A stretch of 64,000 nt of DNA from Hyphomonadaceae bacterium (lineage in GTDB: Bacteria; Pseudomonadota; Alphaproteobacteria; Caulobacterales; Hyphomonadaceae): contig JADKDU010000002.1 of assembly GCA_016714495.1 (NCBI GenBank), forward strand, positions 186,001 to 250,000, written 5' to 3'. The translations under genes were made by a program, and so were the position numbers. The notes beneath the pieces were generated by a model that was given only the letters and a program-made list of their open reading frames with translations, ran no database searches and was not told the DNA's origin. Below are positions 8,433 through 18,552 of this stretch, in pieces. Position 1 is the first letter of the stretch; each line of letters opens with the position of its first letter.

Positions 8433-10761
8433 CTAATTCAGTTTGAGATTCTTCAGCGCCGCGAACGGGTTGCTGGAATCATCCGATTTCACCGGGGCCG
8501 CCGACATCACCGGTTTGCCTTGCGGCTTGCCCGCCTGCTTCGGCTCCGGCCTGCCGCTCGCGCCTTGCGCGCCGCTGACTTCGCGCTTCATCGATAGCGC
8601 GATGCGCTTGCGGTCGGTATCGACTTCCTTCACGCGCACCGACACCACCTGGCCAGCCTTCACCACATCGCTCGGATCTTTCACGAACGTGTCCGCGAGT
8701 TCTGAAATGTGGACGAGCCCGTCCTGATGCACGCCGATGTCCACGAAGGCGCCGAACGCCGTCACGTTCGTCACCGTGCCCTCCAGCTTCATGCCGACCT
8801 TCAGATCCGAAATCTTCTCGACGCCATCGGCAAATGTCGCCGTCTTGAACTCCGGACGCGGATCGCGACCCGGCTTCACAAGCTCCGAGATGATGTCGGT
8901 CACCGTCGGCACGCCGAAGGTTTCGTCTGCAAAGTCCTTCGGGTTCAGCGCCGAGAGGAAAGCCTTGTCGCCGATAATGCTCTTCAGCGGCCGCCCCGAC
9001 TTCTCCGCGATGCGCTCCGCGACGGGATAGGCCTCAGGGTGCACGGCCGAAGCATCCAACGGGTTCTTCGCGTCCATGATGCGCAGGAAGCCCGCCGCCT
9101 GTTCGAAAGCCTTCGGCCCCATGCGCGGGACTTTCTTCAGCCCCGTGCGCGCCTTGAACGGCCCGTTCTCATCGCGATAGGCGACGATGTTCGCCGCAAC
9201 CGCACTGTTGAGCCCGGATACCCGCGCCAGCAGCGGCGCCGAAGCCGTGTTCACGTCCACGCCGACGGCGTTCACGCACGTCTCCACCACAGCATCGAGC
9301 GAGCGGGCGAGGGCGTTCTGATCGACATCGTGCTGGTACTGGCCAACGCCAATAGCCTTCGGCTCGATCTTCACCAACTCCGCCAGCGGATCTTGCAGGC
9401 GGCGTGCAATCGATACCGCCCCGCGAATGGATACATCGAGATCCGGGAATTCCTTCGCCGCCAGTTCAGAGGCCGAATAGACCGACGCTCCCGCTTCCGA
9501 CACCACCACGCGCGTCAGCTTCAGGTCCGGCATCTTGGCCGAGAGTTCGGCTACCAGCTTGTCCGTCTCGCGGCTTGCCGTGCCGTTGCCGACCGAAACC
9601 AGCTCGACGCCATGTTTCTTTGCCAGAACAGCGAGCGTCGCTAACGAGCCATTCCAGTCCTTCTTCGGCTCGTGCGGATAGATCGTGGTCGTTTCCAGCA
9701 GCTTGCCCGTCGCGTCCACCACGGCGACCTTGCATCCCGTGCGGATGCCGGGGTCCACGCCCATCACAATCTTGGGCCCAGCCGGCGCGGCCAGCAGAAG
9801 GTCATGCATGTTGCGCGAGAAGACGCGGATCGCTTCCGCGTCCGAACGTTCCTTCACGCGGTCAATCAGGTCGTTATGCGTCGAGCCCGACAGACGCGAT
9901 TTCCACGCCTGACGCGCCGTCTCGGCCAGCCACTGGTCAGAAGGGCGGCCTTTGTCCGAGATATTGAACGCAGACATGATTGACGTGACAGCCGGATGGC
10001 GCGCCTTTTCGTCATGGGGCAGGTCAACGTCGATCTTCAGCACGCCTTCCTTCTCGCCACGCAGCAGCGCGAGCGCCCTATGCGAAGGCATGTTGGCGAT
10101 CGGCTCGTCGAACTCGAAATAGTCCGAGAACTTAGCGCCTTCCGTCTCCTTGCCCTTCACGAGGCCGGATGTGAGCTTGCCGCCGCTCCACACTTTCTCA
10201 CGAATGGCGCCGACGACAGCCGGCGTTTCCGCCATTCGTTCGATCAGGATATTGCGGGCGCCTTCCAGCGCCGCGTCGGCGCTCTCGACGCCCTTGTCGG
10301 CCGCGAGATATTTCAGCGCCTCCGCGACCGGATCGAGCGCCGGGTTGGCCAGCAGGCGATCGGCCAGCGGTTCAAGCCCCGCTTCCTTGGCGATCGACGC
10401 TTTGGTGCGGCGCTTCGGACGATAAGGCGCGTAAAGGTCTTCAAGCTCGACTTTCGTCGTCGCGGCGCGGATCTGCTTTTCCAGCTCCGGCGTCATCTTG
10501 CCTTGCTCTGTGATGGAGCGCAGCACGACTTCGCGGCGGTCGTTCAGGATAGACGAGATATTCGAAACGTTCCGCCAGCGTGCGCAGCTGCGTGTCATCA
10601 AGACCGCCCGTGCGTTCCTTCCGGTAGCGCGCGATGAAGGGAACCGATGCGCCTTCGTCGATAAGCTGGATCGCGGCCGCCACCTGGCCTTCGCCGACCC
10701 CTAATTCCTTTGCGATGATGCGGCCAATTTCGGCGACGACGCGGGGATCTTTGCCGGACAT
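8433..10761 (-). CDS. tex: Tex-family RNA-binding transcription accessory protein (apparent frameshift)
   Basis: The combined product is about 775 residues, the normal length for Tex, a nucleic-acid-binding protein of the transcription machinery. The N-terminal part (ATG 10761, starts MSGKDPRVV) carries the Tex N-domain IARYRKERTGGLD. After residue 69 the frame must change near 10550-10556 to continue with SILNDRREVVLRSI, the remainder of the N-domain; one surplus base would explain it. Downstream are the YqgF-like fold (GVDPGIRTGCKVAVVD), the helix-hairpin-helix region, and a C-terminal S1 domain (GTVTNVTAFGAFVDIG). An automated caller would report 8433-10601 and 10441-10761 as two genes. 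The break may be a base-calling error. Confidence 0.9.
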
Positions 10762-10852
10762 GTCTAGTACCTCATCTCGCAGTTTTTCGGGTCAGTGCGG
10801 GCGGCAAGGTATGGGTAGCCGCCGCTGGTGTCACGGTGTGGCGCCGCAATGG

Positions 10853-10867
10853 TTAGCGAGTGGTTAG
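10853..10867. promoter_or_regulatory. CtrA-like motif between tex and the SnoaL-like gene
   Basis: Two TTAG half-sites are separated by exactly 7 bases (CGAGTGG). The CtrA consensus is TTAA-N7-TTAA; both halves here carry A to G at position 4. The site is between divergent genes, and a closely similar 15-mer occurs at 47984-47998. Confidence 0.35.
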
Positions 10868-10930
10868 AACGCCAATCGCCGCGTACAGTTCAACGTGATA
10901 TCTGTGTAGAAAACGCGGGAAGGAAATCGC

Positions 10931-11338
10931 ATGTCCAAGGAAAACGTCGCCGTCGTCAAAGGTATCTACGACGCCTTCGGCGCGGGAAACGTGCCTGCCG
11001 TTCTCGGCGCCATGGCGCCCGGCATCATCTGGAATGAGGCCGAGAACTTTCCCTACGCCGACCGAAATCCCTATGTCGGTCCACAAGCTATTCTTGAGGG
11101 GGTATTCGGTCGCGTGTTGGCCGACTGGGAAGGTTTCCAAGTCGTGCCAGATGAAATCCTCGATGCGGGCGACACGGTCGTCATGCTCGGCCGCTATGTC
11201 GGCGCGCACAGGGTGACGGGCAAGGCGCATAACCCGCAAATTGTCCACGTCTGGCGCGTGAAGGACGGTAAGGCAACGCAGTTCCAGCAATACGCCGACA
11301 CGCTCCACGTCGCGCGCGCGGCGGGTACGGTCGCCTAG
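10931..11338 (+). CDS. SnoaL-like / NTF2-fold protein
   Basis: A 135-residue single-domain protein of the ketosteroid-isomerase-like (SnoaL) group: it starts with the typical NVAVVKGIYDAFGAGN helix, followed by WNEAENFPYAD and a Gly-Pro loop, and ends with VHVWRVKDGKATQFQQYADT. ATG 10931 follows GGAAGGAAA. Members have a cone-shaped pocket and may bind or isomerise small molecules; substrate cannot be read here. Its stop codon overlaps the stop of the convergent M28 peptidase by 4 bases. Confidence 0.85.
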   Translation: MSKENVAVVKGIYDAFGAGNVPAVLGAMAPGIIWNEAENFPYADRNPYVGPQAILEGVFGRVLADWEGFQVVPDEILDAGDTVVMLGRYVGAHRVTGKAHNPQIVHVWRVKDGKATQFQQYADTLHVARAAGTVA

Positions 11339-13629
11339 AACTGCTGTTGCTTCGTCGTGATCGTGGTGTCGCCCATCTGGATGCGAACGGCGGTGTCCGG
11401 TCGCATGTCTGCGATGGCGCGCGCCTCGGGCGGCAGCTCCGCCCACACGCCCTGCACCAGCCAATCCGGCTTCAGCGCGGCCGCGTCGGTGGGCGGGTTC
11501 AGCGTGAATTCCAGCACGGCGCCATCGCTGGCGCGGCCCACGATTTCGACGACATAGAAGCCCTGCTGCGGCTCACGCAGAGCCGATACGCGATCGCCAA
11601 AGCTGAGTTGCGTTGGCCTTGCCCCCGCGGGAATACGCAGACGCACCAGCCGTGCGCCGGGCGCAGAAAGCTGCAGGCGGATGACGCGTTTGCCATCTTC
11701 GGTCGTGTTGTCGCCGATCAGTGTCGCGATGGCATGCGTGTGCGTCGCGAATGGTAGCGCCTTCGCTGCGAGGTTGGGCGGGCTGCCAACAGGCGAGGGG
11801 ATGTCTCCCACCGTCAGCTGATCACGAATGACTTTCGGCAAAGCGCCCGGCCGAGTGCTGGCAAACAGCGCAGCAGTGCTCTTGTCCATGTCGTACTGCG
11901 CGCTGAAATTCAGGGCGAGCGGACGGTCGGAGCTATAGGCCGGGACCAAAGCAGTCACCGCAAGGCCCACGACTAGCAACGCTCCCAGCGCGCCAAGCAC
12001 GATTGTCTTGCCCCCGCGGACAGCTCCGATCATGGCCAGCATCGGCGCGAGCACCATGGCCTCGATCACGCCGAACATTGCCGCCATACCCAGTCCCATC
12101 ATCACGTCGAGCAGGTGAAGCACGGGGAAGAACATCAGCGCCAGAACCGCGCTCGCAATGCCGTAGGCAATCAGCTGATAGCGCGGATAAAACCACGCCG
12201 CGCCGCCCGCCATCACGAACACGATCCCCGGGATCAGGAAAAGGATCGAGAATCCCGGCACCGCAATCGTCAGGCCCAGCCCGACGATCAAGAACCAGAA
12301 CCAGCCCGAGGCAAACAGCGTCGCGCGTCTAGAGTTTGGCGCAAGGAAAGACAGGCCCAGCGCGCCGACGAGCGTTGTCCCGGCGAAGATCGCCATGTTC
12401 AGCGCCTGCGGATAGGCGGTCCAGTAGCTCGGCTCGGGCCGGATCAACCCGACAAGCTGCTGCGCGAGAAACGCCAGCAGTCCAGCCACAACATAGAAAG
12501 AGGGCGGCAGGGCAAGCGCACGCCAATCGAGCTTCTGCCAGCCGCCTTCGCGCGTCGGCCGCACCAGCATCATCGCCGCAACGCCAAAGCACAGTCCCAG
12601 CAGCACAAGCCCGAACACTTCCGGCAATGCCACGAATAGTCGCGAGACGATGTCGGTGTAGACGATCTCGCCGCCAGTCTGGTCGCCGCTCCAATCGCCC
12701 GCGAGGAAAGCGCGCGTCGCGCCGAGCGCCTGATCGCCCATATGCTGCACGCTGGCGCGGTTCAGGTGCGCAAGGTCGTCGTGATTGGTGTGATAGAAAT
12801 CCAGCCCATCCGCGATCGCGATATTGATGCCTGTCGAGTTGTCATTCAGGTGCACGGTGAGGTCGGTTGAATTAGGCAGCAGTTCATAAACCGCCGTCAT
12901 CATCGAATTGGCCACCGGACGCGCGCCGCTCTTCGACCAGTCCGTGACGATCCCCGCATTGGGATGGCCCGTCTCGAACATCATCGCCGGTCCGCGCACG
13001 CCACGCGCTTCAAGGTTGATGATCCGACCCACTTCGACGCCATACCTCGCCTTCGAATCCACAAACGCCTGCGCGCCCAGCAGCGCCGTCTCCTCGCCAT
13101 CGGTCAGCAGGAACAGCACCGGCCGTGTCGGCGGATTTTGTTTTAGGTGCTGCGCCACTTCCAGCCACACCGCGACGCCAATGCCATCGTCGCCGAACCC
13201 CGGGCTCGCATCGACGCTGTCATAATGCGCCGTCAGCACCAGCGCCGGCCCGTCGCCCGATCCCGCCGTGAAGTACACGTTCTGCACGAAAGCGCACCGC
13301 ACCGACGATCCCGAAATCGAACCGCGGCAGGCGTTCTGCGCGATCACCTGCGGCTGGTAGCCCAGCAAGGCAATCTCCCGCAGCAACCGCGACCGCGTCT
13401 GGTCCAGCGCATCGGAATCCACGCCATGTGGCGTCCCGTCCAACACGCGCCCCAGCCGGTCCAGCGCCCGCGCCGTATCGAACTGCTCCGGCCCTTGCGT
13501 CGTCCGCACCGGATCCAGCGTCAGCGGCGCATCGCGGAAGAAGAACAGCGCAAACAGCACTGCAAACACCGCCAGCGCCCACGGGGCCGTTGATCGCGCG
13601 GCAGCGGATGTCGTCTCGCCAGTCTCCAT
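11335..13629 (-). CDS. membrane-bound M28-family metallopeptidase
   Basis: A 764-residue protein with one N-terminal membrane helix (about residues 17-30), a zinc peptidase domain (about 60-320) and a multi-pass membrane region (about 335-560), then a soluble C-terminal domain. Zinc ligands are visible as TAHYDSVD, the following GDDGIG, LTDGEETALLGA and NHDDLAHLN. This layout is that of ERMP1/vacuolar-protease-like M28 enzymes. The peptidase domain should face the periplasm and act as an aminopeptidase on exported peptides. ATG at 13629. It is 44 bases from the ClC gene on the same strand, so the two may be cotranscribed. Confidence 0.9.
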   Translation of the reverse strand: METGETTSAAARSTAPWALAVFAVLFALFFFRDAPLTLDPVRTTQGPEQFDTARALDRLGRVLDGTPHGVDSDALDQTRSRLLREIALLGYQPQVIAQNACRGSISGSSVRCAFVQNVYFTAGSGDGPALVLTAHYDSVDASPGFGDDGIGVAVWLEVAQHLKQNPPTRPVLFLLTDGEETALLGAQAFVDSKARYGVEVGRIINLEARGVRGPAMMFETGHPNAGIVTDWSKSGARPVANSMMTAVYELLPNSTDLTVHLNDNSTGINIAIADGLDFYHTNHDDLAHLNRASVQHMGDQALGATRAFLAGDWSGDQTGGEIVYTDIVSRLFVALPEVFGLVLLGLCFGVAAMMLVRPTREGGWQKLDWRALALPPSFYVVAGLLAFLAQQLVGLIRPEPSYWTAYPQALNMAIFAGTTLVGALGLSFLAPNSRRATLFASGWFWFLIVGLGLTIAVPGFSILFLIPGIVFVMAGGAAWFYPRYQLIAYGIASAVLALMFFPVLHLLDVMMGLGMAAMFGVIEAMVLAPMLAMIGAVRGGKTIVLGALGALLVVGLAVTALVPAYSSDRPLALNFSAQYDMDKSTAALFASTRPGALPKVIRDQLTVGDIPSPVGSPPNLAAKALPFATHTHAIATLIGDNTTEDGKRVIRLQLSAPGARLVRLRIPAGARPTQLSFGDRVSALREPQQGFYVVEIVGRASDGAVLEFTLNPPTDAAALKPDWLVQGVWAELPPEARAIADMRPDTAVRIQMGDTTITTKQQQF

Positions 13630-13673
13630 GATCCGCCTCCGCAGCCGGCAGAGACGATAGAAGAGGTCGCCCC

Positions 13674-15023
13674 TCAGCGCCAGCGAAGCATCTGGCCGGT
13701 TTCCTCGCCCATCGGCGGCGCAAGGCGCCGTACCGACATGCAGGCGATAAAACAGAACAACAGGCTCGCCGCCCCTACCTCGGGTGACCCCGAAAGCTCC
13801 ATTGCCAGGATCGCCGCCGTGAACGGCGCATCCAGCAGCACCGCCACCCCAACCGCCATCCCTAGCAAGCCGAAATACACCTGCGGCGCGGCGATCCCCA
13901 TCGCCAGACCCGCCACCACACCCAGGCTCGCCCCGATCATCGCGCCCACATAAAGGGACGGCGCAATCGGCCCGCCTCCCCAGCGGAACCCGAACGTCAC
14001 CGCAGCCGCCGCGATCTTCGCCAGCGCCAGCACCGGCATCAGCTCCGCCGTGTAATTCCCGCCCAGCCCAGCCGCGAGCGGCTCATAGCCAATCCCCAGC
14101 ACCTGCGGAAACGCCAGCGCGATCACGCCAAGGATCGCCCCGCCCACAATCGGCAACAGCCACAACGGCACGCGCACGCGCGCTGCAAACGCCGCCACCA
14201 TCACCGGGGCACGCGACCAGATCACCATCGACGCATAGGCGAACATCGCCAGCACGGGCAGCGCGACCAGCGCGGCAAGATGCACCTGCGGCAGGATCGT
14301 CCCCACATCGGGAATGTCGATCACCGACCGGCCCTCCATGATCCAGCGCGCAAACAGCCATGCCGCCACAGACGCCACCACCACCGGCCCCAACTGCGAC
14401 AGCCGCAAGCGTCGCAACACCAGCTCACGCGCCAGGAACACGCCCGCGATCGGCGCATGCAGCGCCGCCGAGATCGCCGCCGCCAGCCCCATCCCCAGCA
14501 ACATCCGCCGCGCCGCCAGATTGAGCCCCATCAAGCGCCCCGGCAGCATCGCAAGACTCGCCCCCGCATGCGCCGCTGGCTCCTCGCGCCCCGCCGCGCC
14601 GCCCCAGCCAAGCGAGACGATCGACACCACCATCGACAAAAAGGCGTCACGCAGCGAAAGCGTCGTCGACCTTATCGTCCCTCGCAGCCGGCGGTTCTGC
14701 ACAATGTCCTGCAGCCCGAACGATCGCGGCGCTGGCCCCCATCCCCATGAGATGCCAAGCCGCAGCAACAGGCAGATTACCGCCCCGCCCGTGATCGGCC
14801 CGATGATCCGGCTCCACCACGGCAGTTCGACCAGTCGCGAAGACAGCCGCCCCGATGCGCTGCCGAAGGCCAGGAATTGAGCGTATATCACCAGCGTCTG
14901 GATGAGGATCACCGCCATCCCAGCGAGAATGCCGACCAGCACGGCCAGTCCCCACATGTAAAGGCCGCCGCGTTTGGGGCGGCCGATGACTTCACCGGAT
15001 GGGCGATAGATCGCACGCGACAT
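13674..15023 (-). CDS. ClC-family chloride channel or Cl-/H+ antiporter
   Basis: A 449-residue membrane protein with about ten hydrophobic segments. The family anion-pore motif GREGP appears as GREEP at residues 145-149, and the following AAHAGASLAML matches the helix after it. The gating glutamate (E147, equivalent to E148 of E. coli ClcA) is kept. The first filter motif GSGIP is not recognisable around residues 95-105. A later GFRWGGGPIAPSLYVGAMIG corresponds to the GxFxP filter segment. It should move chloride or a similar anion across the inner membrane. The glycine to glutamate change beside the gate is unusual. Confidence 0.85.
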   Translation of the reverse strand: MSRAIYRPSGEVIGRPKRGGLYMWGLAVLVGILAGMAVILIQTLVIYAQFLAFGSASGRLSSRLVELPWWSRIIGPITGGAVICLLLRLGISWGWGPAPRSFGLQDIVQNRRLRGTIRSTTLSLRDAFLSMVVSIVSLGWGGAAGREEPAAHAGASLAMLPGRLMGLNLAARRMLLGMGLAAAISAALHAPIAGVFLARELVLRRLRLSQLGPVVVASVAAWLFARWIMEGRSVIDIPDVGTILPQVHLAALVALPVLAMFAYASMVIWSRAPVMVAAFAARVRVPLWLLPIVGGAILGVIALAFPQVLGIGYEPLAAGLGGNYTAELMPVLALAKIAAAAVTFGFRWGGGPIAPSLYVGAMIGASLGVVAGLAMGIAAPQVYFGLLGMAVGVAVLLDAPFTAAILAMELSGSPEVGAASLLFCFIACMSVRRLAPPMGEETGQMLRWR

Positions 15024-15208
15024 GGCCGGAGTTCTGCGGTCCGCGCGCTCCGGGTCAAGCGTCTATCTAACTGTTGAGAAAAATTCAGTGGCCTGACGGA
15101 CCCGAAACATGGAATTCCGCTCTTGAAGTCGAAATTGCGGCGGGCGCCTCATGCTGTGGACAGCCGATCCGGCTTGCGACAGCTTTCGCCCGACTCGTGG
15201 AGGGAACG

Positions 15209-15910
15209 ATGCGGGCGGCCTTTGCCGGAATATCCATGCTGGTTCTCGCCGCTTGCGGCGGGCCGGATCAGGCCGAAGGTCCAGCCGCATCGGACGTCGC
15301 GGAAACAGCCGAAGCCCGCGCAGAAGGCGGCGCGATCAAGATCCCGGCTACTATCGCCGACACGCTCACCATCATCTGCGGCAAGCCTTTTTCGCAGGAC
15401 GCCACCGCCGGCACGCTCGCCGAACTCTTCGGCGCCCAGAACGTCATCCCCGAAACGATCCGCGGCCCCGAGGGCGAGCCGCGCAACGTGACCGCCATTT
15501 ATCCAGGTGATCGCGCGCGCCGCATCGAGGTTACCTTCCTCAACGAGGAAGAGCGCACCGTCCTCACCAGCGTCAGCAGCCGTGGCGGAGCCTCGGAATG
15601 TACTGGCCCCGGCGGGGTCAATCTCGGTGACGGAATCGAGACGGTCGAACGGCTCAACAAAGGGCCGTTCACGCTCTCCGGCTTCGGCTGGGATCACGGC
15701 GGCTATGTCACAGACTGGCAGGGCGGCGCGCTGGCGGAAATCGCGCCCGGCTGTGTCACCGCTGTCCGCTTCAACATCCCGCCAGACGTCCAGATGGCCG
15801 ACGCCATCCTGGGCGATGCGCCCCATTCCTCGAGGGAACCCGCCATCCGCACCGCGTCCGCCTATGTCGAGCAGATCTCGATCCGCTGGAAGGAAGAGCA
15901 CGAATACTAG
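15209..15910 (+). CDS. lipoprotein of unknown function
   Basis: A 233-residue protein with a lipoprotein signal peptide: ISMLVLAAC places the lipidated cysteine at residue 16. ATG 15209 follows GGAGGGAA, which decides against the long frame that opens at 15074. A flexible Ala/Glu-rich stretch is followed by a domain beginning near KIPATIADTLTIICGKPF and holding four further cysteines. I recognise no family. It is divergent from the ClC gene and 69 bases before a YWTD-propeller lipoprotein on the same strand. Confidence 0.75.
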   Translation: MRAAFAGISMLVLAACGGPDQAEGPAASDVAETAEARAEGGAIKIPATIADTLTIICGKPFSQDATAGTLAELFGAQNVIPETIRGPEGEPRNVTAIYPGDRARRIEVTFLNEEERTVLTSVSSRGGASECTGPGGVNLGDGIETVERLNKGPFTLSGFGWDHGGYVTDWQGGALAEIAPGCVTAVRFNIPPDVQMADAILGDAPHSSREPAIRTASAYVEQISIRWKEEHEY

Positions 15911-15979
15911 CCGCTTCGCACGCCGCCCGTCCGGGGGTAGTCTCATGTCACGGCGCAGCAGACGTAAGAGGGCAGCGAC

Positions 15980-16960
15980 ATGACAGGTTGGAATCGCAGG
16001 CAGGTCACGGTCGGCGTCGGCGGAAGTCTGGCGCTCGCAGGGTGCGCCACGGCAGGCCTCGCCAGCGGGCCAACGCCGAAGCTCTACTATCTCGGGACTG
16101 CGAAAGTCTTCACGCTTGATGCTGCCGGCGGCAGCCCGACGACCCTGATCGATAATTCTCCGAAAGACGGCTCGCGGGGGCCTGGCTTCAATGACGGCAT
16201 CGCCGTTCATGCGTCCACCGGGCAGATCTTCTGGACCAATATGGGCGTCGCGGCGATACGCGATGGCTATCTCATGCGCTGCGAGAAGGATGGCTCCAAC
16301 GTCGTCACCATCGTCGCGCCGGGCGGCACGTTCACGCCCAAGCAAATGAAGATTGATGAAAGCGCCGGCAAGCTCTACTGGTCCGATCGCGAAGGCATGG
16401 CGATCCAACGCTGCAACCTTGACGGCTCGCAACTCGAAACACTACTTGTCACCGGCAATCCCGAAACAGACAAGGGCGACCAGTCGCGCTGGTGTGTTGG
16501 CATCGCGCTCGACCCGGGGCGCGGTCATCTCTATTGGACGCAGAAGGGTGGCGACAATACGGGGCAGGGTGTTATCCGCCGCGTGAGCTTGCAGATGCCC
16601 GCCGGCTCTTCGCCGACCAACCGTCGCGACATGATCACGCTGTTTGCGCGTATGCCCGAGCCGATCGATCTCGATCTCGATCTCACAACGCGCACGATGT
16701 ACTGGACGGATCGCGGCGACAACACGGTGTCCTCAGCGCCGATGGACCCGCCCTCAAAGTATGATCCCGCAACGCGCATGGACCGGAAAATCCTGCTGCG
16801 TGGTCTGGGCGAAGCCATCGGCGTCGCGCTCGACCTCCCGCGCAAACGCATGGCGTGGACCAACCTCGAAGGCCAGCTCGGCGTCGCAAATCTCGATGGC
16901 TCGAACGCCAGGACATTGCTCACCGGCCAGGGCGCCCTCTCCGGCATCTGCTGGGCCTGA
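15980..16960 (+). CDS. secreted YWTD beta-propeller protein (LDL-receptor class B-like repeats)
   Basis: A 326-residue protein starting WNRRQVTVGVGGSLALAGC, a twin-arginine-like signal with a lipobox cysteine near residue 22. The body contains spaced YWTD-type repeats: IFWTN (residues about 76), LYWSD (about 133), LYWTQ, MYWTD and MAWTN, each followed by a glycine turn and a CNLDGS or ANLDGS strand. Such repeats build a six-bladed propeller, best known from LDL-receptor-type animal proteins. In bacteria the role is not defined; binding or lactonase-like functions are possible. ATG 15980 follows GAGGGCAG. Folding as a propeller is firm, function is open. Confidence 0.85.
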   Translation: MTGWNRRQVTVGVGGSLALAGCATAGLASGPTPKLYYLGTAKVFTLDAAGGSPTTLIDNSPKDGSRGPGFNDGIAVHASTGQIFWTNMGVAAIRDGYLMRCEKDGSNVVTIVAPGGTFTPKQMKIDESAGKLYWSDREGMAIQRCNLDGSQLETLLVTGNPETDKGDQSRWCVGIALDPGRGHLYWTQKGGDNTGQGVIRRVSLQMPAGSSPTNRRDMITLFARMPEPIDLDLDLTTRTMYWTDRGDNTVSSAPMDPPSKYDPATRMDRKILLRGLGEAIGVALDLPRKRMAWTNLEGQLGVANLDGSNARTLLTGQGALSGICWA

Positions 16961-17123
16961 CAATCACTTCATCCGTCCCCACCATCATCTTCCTCTCCAG
17001 TTAGAGAAGGAGAGCGTCAACGTCAGCAGTGAAGAACTCAAACTTGGATCAGGCCTCTGGCGGCCGGGCTTGTCTTGCGCGCTCCACTCGTGACACTGGA
17101 ACTAACCAACACCGGGGTTCGAC

Positions 17124-18530
17124 ATGCGCTTGAAAACGATTGCAGCTTCGCTGGCGTTTGTAGCGGCGATTACGCCCGCCGCCTCGTCGCAACGGCAGGA
17201 TGACGGTCGCGCGGCGTTCCGCGCCATCTACAAGGAGATGGTCGAGATCGATTCCTCGCCGACCACCGGCTCGTGCACCAAGGTCGTTCAGGCGGCGCAG
17301 ACACGGCTCAAGGCCGCCGGCTACGCTGACGCCGACCTCCAACTGGTCATACCGCCCGGGAAGCCCGACGACGGCAACCTCGTCGCCACTCTTCGCGCGC
17401 AGAATCCGGCGAAGAAAGGCGTCCTGTTGTTGGGCCATATCGATGTGGTCGACGCCAAGCGCGAGGACTGGGAACGCAGCCCCTTCACCCTGTTTGAAGA
17501 GAACGGCTATTTCTACGGGCGCGGCACAGCGGACATGAAGGGCCAGGCCGCGATCTGGCTCGACCTCATGATCCGTCTCAAGCAGGAAAAATCATTCCGG
17601 GCCAGCCGCGATCTCGTCATGGCGTTGACCTGCGGGGAGGAAACCTCCAATCGCGTCAACGGCGTTGACTACATCCTCACCAATCACCGCAGCCTGGTCG
17701 ACGTCGCTTTCGCACTGAATGAAGGCGCCGGCGGTCTTCTCTCGGCGGATGGAAAGCATCTGACGCTTCAGGTGCAGGCCGGCGAGAAGATTCACCAGGT
17801 CTACACGCTTGAGGTCACCAACCCGGGCGGACATTCCTCGCGCCCGATTCCCGACAACGCGATCTACCACCTGATGGGCGCGACCGAGAAAGTCGCAAAG
17901 CTGTCGTTCCCGGTGCAGGTGACGCCTGTGGTGCGCGAATATTTCCGCGTGACCGGCCCGCTGCTCGGCGGCGATGTCGGCAAGGCGATGTCGGCCGTCG
18001 CGAAGAATCCGGACGATCAGGCGGCGTTGAAAGTCCTGCTCGACGATCCGACTTACAACGCCTCGCTTCACACGACATGCGTCGCGACCCAGCTCGAAGC
18101 GGGTCACGCGCCCAACGCGCTTCCACAGCGCGCCGTTACAACGCTGTCCTGCCGCGTCATGCAGGGCACGACGCCGGAGCAGGTGAAAGAAACGCTCGAG
18201 AAGGCGATCGGCAACAGCGTCGTGAAGGTCGACATCGTTCGCCGCCGCGACGGCTCCAGCGCGCCGCCGCTCACCGACGAGATCATGGGGCCGATCAAGG
18301 CGCAGGCCGCGAAGATGTGGCCCGGCGTTCCCGTCGCGCCGCTGATGATCGCTGGCGCCACGGACGGCCGCTTCCTGATGAACGCTGGCATTGCGACCTA
18401 CGGACTCAGCGGTCTGTTCTCGACGGGCGATGAAACCAACGCCCACGGCCTCAATGAGAAGATCCGTGTGAAGTCGCTCTACGAAGGCCGCGACTTCCTC
18501 GACGCCGTCGTCCGAGCCTACGTGAAGTAG
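17124..18530 (+). CDS. secreted M20/M25/M40-family metallopeptidase
   Basis: A 468-residue exported zinc hydrolase. A signal peptide ends around ASSQR (residue 24). Metal ligands are seen in LLGHIDVVDA (H109 region), the bridging aspartate in GTADMKGQA, the catalytic glutamate pair in TCGEETSN, and NEGAGG. The dimerisation domain contains GGHSSRPIPDNA. The family removes residues from peptides or deacylates amino acids; this one should act in the periplasm. ATG 17124 follows CGGGGTTCGAC at suitable distance. Its 3' end faces the secreted paralogue gene at 18553. Confidence 0.92.
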   Translation: MRLKTIAASLAFVAAITPAASSQRQDDGRAAFRAIYKEMVEIDSSPTTGSCTKVVQAAQTRLKAAGYADADLQLVIPPGKPDDGNLVATLRAQNPAKKGVLLLGHIDVVDAKREDWERSPFTLFEENGYFYGRGTADMKGQAAIWLDLMIRLKQEKSFRASRDLVMALTCGEETSNRVNGVDYILTNHRSLVDVAFALNEGAGGLLSADGKHLTLQVQAGEKIHQVYTLEVTNPGGHSSRPIPDNAIYHLMGATEKVAKLSFPVQVTPVVREYFRVTGPLLGGDVGKAMSAVAKNPDDQAALKVLLDDPTYNASLHTTCVATQLEAGHAPNALPQRAVTTLSCRVMQGTTPEQVKETLEKAIGNSVVKVDIVRRRDGSSAPPLTDEIMGPIKAQAAKMWPGVPVAPLMIAGATDGRFLMNAGIATYGLSGLFSTGDETNAHGLNEKIRVKSLYEGRDFLDAVVRAYVK

Positions 18531-18552
18531 TCTGTAGCAGAGCTATTACTTC

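Noticed and set aside
8709..9644. Long frame opposite tex
   Set aside because: Shadow of tex; Arg-rich without domain.
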